Below, one piece after another: positions 58,189-64,000 of a stretch of 64,000 bases of DNA. Position numbers and translations under genes: made by a program. The DNA comes from Acinetobacter rudis (GTDB taxonomy: Bacteria > Pseudomonadota > Gammaproteobacteria > Pseudomonadales > Moraxellaceae). Position 1 is the first letter of the stretch. Each line of letters begins with the position of its first letter. Location: assembly GCF_031157835.1 (NCBI RefSeq), contig NZ_JAVIDR010000013.1, forward strand, positions 1 to 64,000, written 5' to 3'. The notes under the pieces were generated by a model. That model was not told where the DNA came from and made no database searches. It was given only the letters and a program-made list of their open reading frames with translations.

Positions 58189-60039
58189 ATGACGTTGCTC
58201 AAACAACAGGCACTTTTCATTGTCGTTGCCTTTATTTCTGTATTCATTTTTTTCTTAACTCAAGAGAATCTACAGCACTTCCTTGCCCTGAATGGTTATG
58301 AGCGCAACCTCCGTATCTTCAAATACGTCTTTTCCGCCATTTTAAATTACGCATTCATCTCAGGTTTTTACCTTATGATTCGTAAAACTTGGCTAACACT
58401 GATTGTGAGTCAATTTACTGTTTTCTTGCTCACCTTTATTAATATTCAAAAAGAACGTTATCTCTCTACAAGTTTGGTGCCAAGTGACTTTTTATTGGTC
58501 AGTGAAACACTCAAAGCGTCCCCTCTTTCTTTGAAACTATTTGTATTTATTAGCTTAGCCTTATTCGTTGCATTATTTATTTGGTTATATAAAAAAGAAA
58601 AGCGTGAAAAAGGCCATATCTTCATTACCAATGGTATTTTAGCGATATTTATTATTGGGTTTTTTATTACAGCGAACTTTCAAAATAACTTCGCTACACA
58701 ATGTGCCAAAAACCCGACTAACTACTTATGTCAATACACACGTTATTTACCACAAACACGTGGAGATTGGGTTGGCGATCACCTCACTATTCGCACTTTG
58801 GGAATGAGTACTTTTTTCTTTTCTAAATCGATTGATAACTTAAACGATAAATTATTTAGTACTGAAAAAATTCCTAAAGAACAAATTGAACATATTCTAA
58901 AGACACCCCAAGTTCATGCATCCTCAAAGCTTGATCAATTACCTAATATTATATTCATCATGAGTGAATCACATTGGGATGCAACTAAGCTTGATCCCAA
59001 TATACCCAAAAATTTAACACCAACCATTGAAAAAAATCAGCTTTCACAGCTCCTTTCTCCGAGCTTTGGAGGGGGTACTGCAAACGTAGAATTTGAAGTT
59101 CTTACGGGACTCAATGTTTATTTAAATAAAAATGAACTGCTTTATGTCTCTAAAATTAAACGACCGATTTATTCTTTAGCACGCTATTTTAACCAACTTG
59201 GTTATACCAGTACGGCTATGCACAATAATGGTAAATATTTTTATAATCGTAGCGCAGTTTACCAAAATCTAGGTTTTCAACGTTTCATCTCTTTAGAGAA
59301 TATGACAGCCAATCCCCAAAATGTCATCAATCAGGGTGGATGGGCAACAGATGATCTTATTTATGAGAGTATAAAACAACAGCTTCAACAGCATGACCAA
59401 GCACAGTTCATTTATGCAATCACTGTCGAAAACCATCCCATGTATAATGATGATCGCTTCGGAAAAGATAAATATATTGTCAATAAAGAAGGCGTGAGTG
59501 CTGCTAGCCAACGCCAACTCAATACTTATCTACTCGGTATGCAACGTGCGGATGCAAAGTTAAAACAGCTCATTGAAATGACAAAACAACTTGATCGTCC
59601 AACCATGATTGTTTTCTTTGGTGATCATTTACCAAACCTGCAAAAAGTCTATGATGACTTTCAATACTTTGATTCTGAACAAGATAAAATTGATAAGAAA
59701 CAAACCAAGTATTTTGAGACACCGCTAGCTGTCTGGAGTAACTTCCCTATAGATAAAAAGCAATTCAATGCTGAGTTTATTCCAGCACATTTCCTTGCTA
59801 GTCGTGTACTTTCAGCTGCAGGCCTCCCCTTATCTCCTTATTTCCAATTTATTCAAAACTTGAGTAAGTGTTATCCAGCAATTCATCAAATACAACAACA
59901 AGCTACCTCACACTGTTATTTTGATGCTGAGAAATTGCTCAGTGACTATAAAAAATTAAATAGCGATGTAATTAATGGAAGTAATTGGACCTATCAATTA
60001 CTACATCGCCCTGAAGATGATGTACCCACATCTCCTTAA
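58189..60039 (+). CDS. LtaS-like membrane sulfatase-fold phosphotransferase
   Basis: The 616-aa protein has five N-terminal membrane helices (residues about 7-180) and a large extracytoplasmic alkaline-phosphatase-fold domain. Metal and catalytic residues of the LtaS/OpgB group can be matched: Glu in IIFIMSESHWD, the nucleophilic Thr in FGGGTANVEFEVLTG, and Asp-His in VFFGDHLPNL. Such enzymes move glycerol-phosphate or phosphoethanolamine from phospholipids to glycans. Lipoteichoic acid is not expected in Acinetobacter, so the acceptor is unknown. It is transcribed toward a phospholipase C gene, with a shared terminator between them. Confidence 0.85.
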   Translation: MTLLKQQALFIVVAFISVFIFFLTQENLQHFLALNGYERNLRIFKYVFSAILNYAFISGFYLMIRKTWLTLIVSQFTVFLLTFINIQKERYLSTSLVPSDFLLVSETLKASPLSLKLFVFISLALFVALFIWLYKKEKREKGHIFITNGILAIFIIGFFITANFQNNFATQCAKNPTNYLCQYTRYLPQTRGDWVGDHLTIRTLGMSTFFFSKSIDNLNDKLFSTEKIPKEQIEHILKTPQVHASSKLDQLPNIIFIMSESHWDATKLDPNIPKNLTPTIEKNQLSQLLSPSFGGGTANVEFEVLTGLNVYLNKNELLYVSKIKRPIYSLARYFNQLGYTSTAMHNNGKYFYNRSAVYQNLGFQRFISLENMTANPQNVINQGGWATDDLIYESIKQQLQQHDQAQFIYAITVENHPMYNDDRFGKDKYIVNKEGVSAASQRQLNTYLLGMQRADAKLKQLIEMTKQLDRPTMIVFFGDHLPNLQKVYDDFQYFDSEQDKIDKKQTKYFETPLAVWSNFPIDKKQFNAEFIPAHFLASRVLSAAGLPLSPYFQFIQNLSKCYPAIHQIQQQATSHCYFDAEKLLSDYKKLNSDVINGSNWTYQLLHRPEDDVPTSP

Positions 60040-60063
60040 CTTGAAACGACTCTAATATCACAT

Positions 60064-60093
60064 AAAAAATAGCGTCAAATGACGCTATTTTTT
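60064..60093. terminator. Bidirectional terminator
   Basis: AAAAAATAGCGTC/GACGCTATTTTTT with an AAAT loop lies between the two convergent genes and has T runs on both strands. Confidence 0.93.
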
Positions 60094-60106
60094 GAACCAT
60101 TCATGA

Positions 60107-62278
60107 TTATTTATTCACAGTTTCAATATATCCCATGTATGGATCTGAGATCGAGTCTTGCTCCGTTTCTAGGCGACCAGCAAAACGACGCTGATAACTG
60201 GAATCATTATTGAGTGTGACACTAAAGTCGTACCAACCACCAAACTCCGTCATATCCCAATATAACTCTTGTTCTTGTGCAGCCGTTTTTATTTCCCAAG
60301 CCTTTTCCGGAGCAAAATAAGCGTTTGCTTTCACCTTTAAATTCACGACTTGTTTAGCATCATTTCTCACTTTTAAATAAAGCTTATTACATTCATCCAT
60401 ACATACCCGAATTTCAGGCAATGCTGCTGTTTGTATGGCTGAATTCAAGTTGCCTTTAAATGAACGATGGAAACCATTAGGGCCTAAAACCCATAAATCA
60501 TATTCCCCATGGTCTGCTACCCAAATATCATCAAGCTGTTTATTTGCTTCGACCATATAGCGCTTAGGAATCGCGTTTAGATCTTTGCGGTTGTAAACAT
60601 GAAAGACTGCAGCTGCACGCCCTGTATTTGAAAACATTAATTTTACCTGTTGCTGAGCTGCATCAACTAAAGCACTACAATGTAAAATATAAGGCAAAGC
60701 ACGTGATGGGCGAATTCCCAATTGCTGCTCAGGTCTTTGTTGTTGTACTGGTCGGCTCACTTGACTCTGACTTTCTTGTAATTGACGAATCCGATCTGCT
60801 TCAAGTTTTGTTTTCTGCCCTGCCAATACAGGTAATTGACTATTATTTGGTGTCTTAAAGTTAAATGCTGAACTTAAGTCACCGCAGACAGCACGGCGGT
60901 AAGGACTAATATTAGGCTCTTGAACACCAAAACGAGTTTCCAAAAATTGAATCACAGAAGTATGATCAAATACCTCTGAGTTAACCCAACCACCGCGGCT
61001 CCACGGCGATAACACATACATAGGTACACGCACACCAGGACCATAAACGCCACCATCCGGTTTAGGTTGATGAGATCCTTCTACTCCCTGATGGTCAAAA
61101 TATTCATAAGACATTGCTTCTGTTGTCAGAGTCGTTTTACCATGTACAACACCTTGAATATCTCGTGAAGGTGCTGAAGGTGATGGCATATGGTCAAAGA
61201 AACCATCATTTTCATCAAAGTTAATAAAGAGAACCGTTTGACTCCAAATTTCAGGATTCTCCGTTAAAGCATTGACCAATTCTTGCGTATACCATGCACC
61301 TTGTACTGGGCTTGATGGCCCTGGATGCTCACTATAGGCAGCTGGAGCAATAATCCAACTCACTTGAGGTAACTTACCTGCTGCTATATCTTGTTTTAAG
61401 CTGGCTAGAAAACCTTGATCGGGCATTGTATTGGCAATGCCTTTGTACAACGGCTCCTTTGCATCAATACTTTCATCATAAGGTGGGCATTGGGCTGAGT
61501 GACTAACAGGTTTACCTGAACGTTCATTGGCAAGACGATATTGTTTAAATCCTGCTAATGGGTTATCTGTAAAGTTATCTGGCATGTTTTGGTACACTTT
61601 CCAACTGATGCCTGCTTCTTGTAGACGCTCTGGATAAGTTTTCCAATGATAGCCTGATTGTGATGAACCAATTGCATCAAATTCATTCACAACACTTGCA
61701 ACATTAGCAGCTTTAGGTCCATTACTACCCGTCCAAATAAACTTACGGTTAGGGTTAGTACCAGCATGCATTGAACAATGGTAAGCATCACAGATCGTAA
61801 AAGCATTTGCTAAAGCAAATTGATACTCTACTTCTTGCTGCTTAAAATAACCCATAGATTGAGTTCTTTTATGTGCTACCCAATCTCCCATTCGACCACA
61901 ATTCCATGCGGCCTGACCATCGCTCCATGAATGTGGAGTACCAGATACTCGCTGAGCATTTCCTAAACGACTGTCTAAGTGATAGGGTAATATTTTATTT
62001 TTCTGCTCATCATATTGCTGCCAAACTTGGCGACCATCAGATAAAGGAATAGTAAAACGATCGCCAAAACCACGCACACCTTTTAAAGTGCCGAAGTAAT
62101 TATCAAAAGAGCGATTTTCTTGAGTAAGAATAACCACATGCTTAACATCTTGAATACTACCTGTTTCAACTTTTGCATCAATAGCCAAAGCCTTTTGAAT
62201 GCTCGCTGGAAAACTCGCCAATGCAGCGGTAGCAAAAACACCTTTACCTGAATTTAAAATAAAATCACGACGGTTCAT
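60107..62278 (-). CDS. plc: Phosphocholine-preferring phospholipase C, Tat-exported
   Basis: This is the PlcN/PlcH-type phospholipase C that releases phosphocholine from phosphatidylcholine. The N-terminus MNRRDFILNSGKG is a twin-arginine signal ending SIQKALA, so the protein is folded before export. It is then probably released by type II secretion, whose gspCDN genes are in this window (inference). The phosphoesterase core shows VVILTQENRSFDNYFG, FINFDENDGFFDHMPSP and SPWSRGG. Two C-terminal domains of the DUF756 type (residues about 510-715) follow. The length is 723 aa. A small lipoprotein gene lies 18 nt upstream on the same strand. Confidence 0.94.
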   Translation of the reverse strand: MNRRDFILNSGKGVFATAALASFPASIQKALAIDAKVETGSIQDVKHVVILTQENRSFDNYFGTLKGVRGFGDRFTIPLSDGRQVWQQYDEQKNKILPYHLDSRLGNAQRVSGTPHSWSDGQAAWNCGRMGDWVAHKRTQSMGYFKQQEVEYQFALANAFTICDAYHCSMHAGTNPNRKFIWTGSNGPKAANVASVVNEFDAIGSSQSGYHWKTYPERLQEAGISWKVYQNMPDNFTDNPLAGFKQYRLANERSGKPVSHSAQCPPYDESIDAKEPLYKGIANTMPDQGFLASLKQDIAAGKLPQVSWIIAPAAYSEHPGPSSPVQGAWYTQELVNALTENPEIWSQTVLFINFDENDGFFDHMPSPSAPSRDIQGVVHGKTTLTTEAMSYEYFDHQGVEGSHQPKPDGGVYGPGVRVPMYVLSPWSRGGWVNSEVFDHTSVIQFLETRFGVQEPNISPYRRAVCGDLSSAFNFKTPNNSQLPVLAGQKTKLEADRIRQLQESQSQVSRPVQQQRPEQQLGIRPSRALPYILHCSALVDAAQQQVKLMFSNTGRAAAVFHVYNRKDLNAIPKRYMVEANKQLDDIWVADHGEYDLWVLGPNGFHRSFKGNLNSAIQTAALPEIRVCMDECNKLYLKVRNDAKQVVNLKVKANAYFAPEKAWEIKTAAQEQELYWDMTEFGGWYDFSVTLNNDSSYQRRFAGRLETEQDSISDPYMGYIETVNK

Positions 62279-62296
62279 TATTCTTTCCTTTTATTA

Positions 62297-62422
62297 TTAT
62301 GGTGCACAGTGGACTTTACAGCTTGAGGTCACTGTATTATTGGTTTCATTGTCATCATCATTACAAGCGCTAAGCACTAATCCACTTCCTAACACCAATA
62401 AAAGTAAAACTGCCTTAAACAT
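62297..62422 (-). CDS. Small lipoprotein upstream of phospholipase C
   Basis: This 41-aa gene reads MFKAVLLLLVLGSGLVLSAC followed by NDDDNETNNTVTSSCKVHCAP. The hydrophobic segment ends in a lipobox LSAC, so a 22-residue lipopeptide would be left in the envelope. It has two further cysteines spaced Cys-x3-Cys and a very acidic start. The aspartate after the lipidated Cys is at position +3, not +2, so inner-membrane retention is not demanded. The start 62422 has GGAA 8 nt upstream. ATGs at 62428 and 62434 are alternatives. It ends 18 nt before plc, which suggests co-transcription. The function is unknown. Confidence 0.68.
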   Translation of the reverse strand: MFKAVLLLLVLGSGLVLSACNDDDNETNNTVTSSCKVHCAP

Positions 62423-62528
62423 TACCATTTCCATTGATTTTTCGTTAGGCGTAGTAAATACCAGTAAAATGACGTTTGTATGATAGTTTTATGGCAGGGT
62501 AATGACGCTCACAATTCGCTGTACGCCT

Positions 62529-63404
62529 TTATTTCCAACAAGTTGCTAAAAAATCAATGAGTAAACGTGTTTTTGCAGGAACATAAGCTTGATTTGGAAA
62601 AACAGCATACACACCCTGTGTCTGCATTTGATAATCTGAGAATAAGTGGGTTAAGCGACCATCTGCTATTTCCTCAATGACCATCCACTGTGGAATAACA
62701 GCAACGCCTAAACCAGCGAGTAACATCTGTTTAATTGTTTGAATGTTATTCGCGGCATATTTCCTGTTTTCATACAATGTGATCTGTTGTTGCCCCTGAA
62801 AAAATTGCCAAGGTTGAGTATTTAAATTTAGGTTCGATATCCAATCACATTGTTCAAGTTGCGAAAGCTCTGTAAATGTCTTCCCTTCTAAATACTGTGG
62901 GGATGCCACTACTACAGTTTCGTATTCAGTCAATTTACGTGCCTTATAGGATGAATCATTGAGTTGGCCTAAACGAATCGCAACATCAATTTGCTCATGT
63001 ATCAAATCATAAGGACGCGCATCAAATAAACACTGCAAATATATTTGAGGATGCTGCTGACAAAAGTCAGATAATAATGGCCATAACATCTGATGACCAA
63101 ACTCATAAGTTGAAGCAATCCGTAAAACCCCAACACTCTCTACCTGTTTTTTTCTTATATTTTCAATTGATTGAGTAATACTCAATAAAATATCCTTAAA
63201 TTGAAGATAAAACTCCTTACCGACCTCTGTCAAAATCAGTTTACGTGTGTCTCGAACCAAAAGCGTGACGCCAAGCTGTTGTTCTAAACGTTTAACTCTC
63301 ATACTCACTAAAGCCCGACTAAGACTTAAAGCACGAGCAGCTTGGGAGAAGGAATGTTTCTCTACAACAGTAATAAACGTTTCAATTAATTCAAAATTTG
63401 GCAT
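62529..63404 (-). CDS. LysR family transcriptional regulator
   Basis: A 291-aa regulator. The N-terminal winged helix-turn-helix is clear (NFELIETFITVVEKHSFSQA, ALSLSRALVSMRVKRLEQQL), followed by the effector-binding domain with LRIASTYEFGHQMLWPLLSD and VAIRLGQLNDSSYKARKL, as in the CrgA/DsdC-like aldehyde- and drug-related subgroup. The start is 63404 (MPNFELIETF) with GGAC upstream. The frame is open to 63437. It is divergent from the MFS transporter gene at 63597 across 192 nt, so that gene is the likely target, and the inducer is unknown. Confidence 0.93.
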   Translation of the reverse strand: MPNFELIETFITVVEKHSFSQAARALSLSRALVSMRVKRLEQQLGVTLLVRDTRKLILTEVGKEFYLQFKDILLSITQSIENIRKKQVESVGVLRIASTYEFGHQMLWPLLSDFCQQHPQIYLQCLFDARPYDLIHEQIDVAIRLGQLNDSSYKARKLTEYETVVVASPQYLEGKTFTELSQLEQCDWISNLNLNTQPWQFFQGQQQITLYENRKYAANNIQTIKQMLLAGLGVAVIPQWMVIEEIADGRLTHLFSDYQMQTQGVYAVFPNQAYVPAKTRLLIDFLATCWK

Positions 63405-63596
63405 GTCACGGTCCTTAAACCTCACAACAATGTTCAATATATTTGAACAATCATTTAAATAAAAGCCAACTTCTCTTTAAATACTAAACTCGAAATAATA
63501 ATTCAACATTCAATCATGTCTTTAACTGATTTTTCACTTTTGCTCATTTTTACAATGTCAGTGATCAACCCATCAGTGTTGTACAAGTAGGGTCTC

Positions 63597-64000
63597 ATGC
63601 AATATCGCAGCAAAGTCGCCTGTATTTTTTTACTGGGTTTTTTTATCGACTGCATTAACATCTTTATGAGTGCCATTGCCTTTCCTGCAATAAGTACTTT
63701 ATTTCAGCTCTCTCAAATGGAAGTTACCTGGATTGCAAATAGCTATATTTTAGGTTTGTGTTTAATCATTCCTTTAAGCACTGAGCTAACCAAACAACTT
63801 GGCATACGCCATGCCTTGTTGTTATCAACAGCTACATTTGCACTTGCAAGTTTTATGGTGGGATCCGCGGACTCATTTTCTAGTTTACTTGCTTGGCGTT
63901 TTCTTCAAGGATTCAGTGGTGGCCTAATTATTCCAATAGGACAAGCGCTTACTTTTAATTTGTATCAGGGCAATGATCGACTGAAGATTTCCACACTCAT
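63597..64000 (+). CDS. MFS drug transporter, N-terminal part (cut by window edge)
   Basis: The frame starts at ATG 63597 with AGGG upstream and reads MQYRSKVACIFLLGFFIDC, continuing open to the window end (134 codons). It shows four membrane helices of an EmrB/QacA-type (DHA2, 14-helix) proton-coupled exporter: the first with FFIDCINIFMSAIAFPAIS (motif D1 region), then VTWIANSYILGLCLIIPL and WRFLQGFSGGLIIPIGQAL (motif C-like). The remainder lies outside. The divergent LysR gene probably regulates it. Confidence 0.88.
   Translation, partial: MQYRSKVACIFLLGFFIDCINIFMSAIAFPAISTLFQLSQMEVTWIANSYILGLCLIIPLSTELTKQLGIRHALLLSTATFALASFMVGSADSFSSLLAWRFLQGFSGGLIIPIGQALTFNLYQGNDRLKISTL

Overview
The window is chromosomal DNA from a low-GC gammaproteobacterium, almost certainly an Acinetobacter. 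The evidence is the tRNA-Thr/Tyr/Gly/Thr-tufB cluster, a gspN-gspC-gspD type II secretion cluster, hemCDXY next to an AlgR-like LytTR gene and argH, and above all a complete Acinetobacter-style capsule (K) locus. The K locus has wza-wzb-wzc divergent from gna, a variable centre, and the conserved tail itrA-galU-ugd-pgi-galE followed by a convergent pgm. The flank beyond pgm is a malic enzyme and argS rather than the lldP seen in A. baumannii, so a species outside the baumannii group is likely (inference).

Layout. 1-1264: 5' end of tuf preceded by four tRNA genes. 1362-4503: trpE, gph and an FHA-domain membrane protein. 4762-8678: gspD, gspC and gspN. 8837-9730: an H-NS-like protein and a hotdog thioesterase. 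9745-13471: hemY, hemX, hemD and hemC in one operon, all on the minus strand. 13652-13999: an orphan LytTR DNA-binding gene. 14809-16526: argH and yggX. 16755-18467: three small minus-strand genes derived from mobile-element proteins (two IS630-type helix-turn-helix proteins and a serine-recombinase-like protein without its catalytic serine). 18468-19918: 1.4 kb of very AT-rich DNA with no convincing gene but a good Fur-box match. 19919-22245: three exported proteins (outer-membrane barrel, penicillin V acylase-like Ntn hydrolase, lipoprotein). 22305-24729: an SPOR protein and argS. 25058-28228: malic enzyme and pgm.

Capsule locus, 26858-52788. Pgm, GalU, Pgi, GalE/Gne and Ugd are the usual precursor enzymes. 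RmlB, RmlA, a 3,4-ketoisomerase, an acetyltransferase and an aminotransferase form a complete route to a dTDP-3-acetamido-3,6-dideoxyhexose (Fuc3NAc or Qui3NAc type). ItrA would start the unit on undecaprenyl phosphate, five glycosyltransferases extend it, Wzx flips it, Wzy polymerises it, and Wza-Wzb-Wzc export the chain and control its length. A GNAT/FemAB-like acyltransferase sits between gna and wza. The Ugd protein lacks the cysteine expected at its active site, whereas Gna has it.

Right end. Two exported FKBP-type prolyl isomerases, murJ, ampD and nadC lead into an LtaS-like membrane sulfatase-fold protein. This is convergent with a Tat-exported phospholipase C, which is preceded by a 41-residue lipoprotein gene. 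A LysR regulator and a truncated MFS transporter gene close the window. No CRISPR array, rRNA or prophage was seen. I found no clear undescribed multi-gene system. The best candidates for something new are the nuclease-free helix-turn-helix cluster, the neighbouring exported trio, the atypical Ugd and the small lipoprotein beside phospholipase C.
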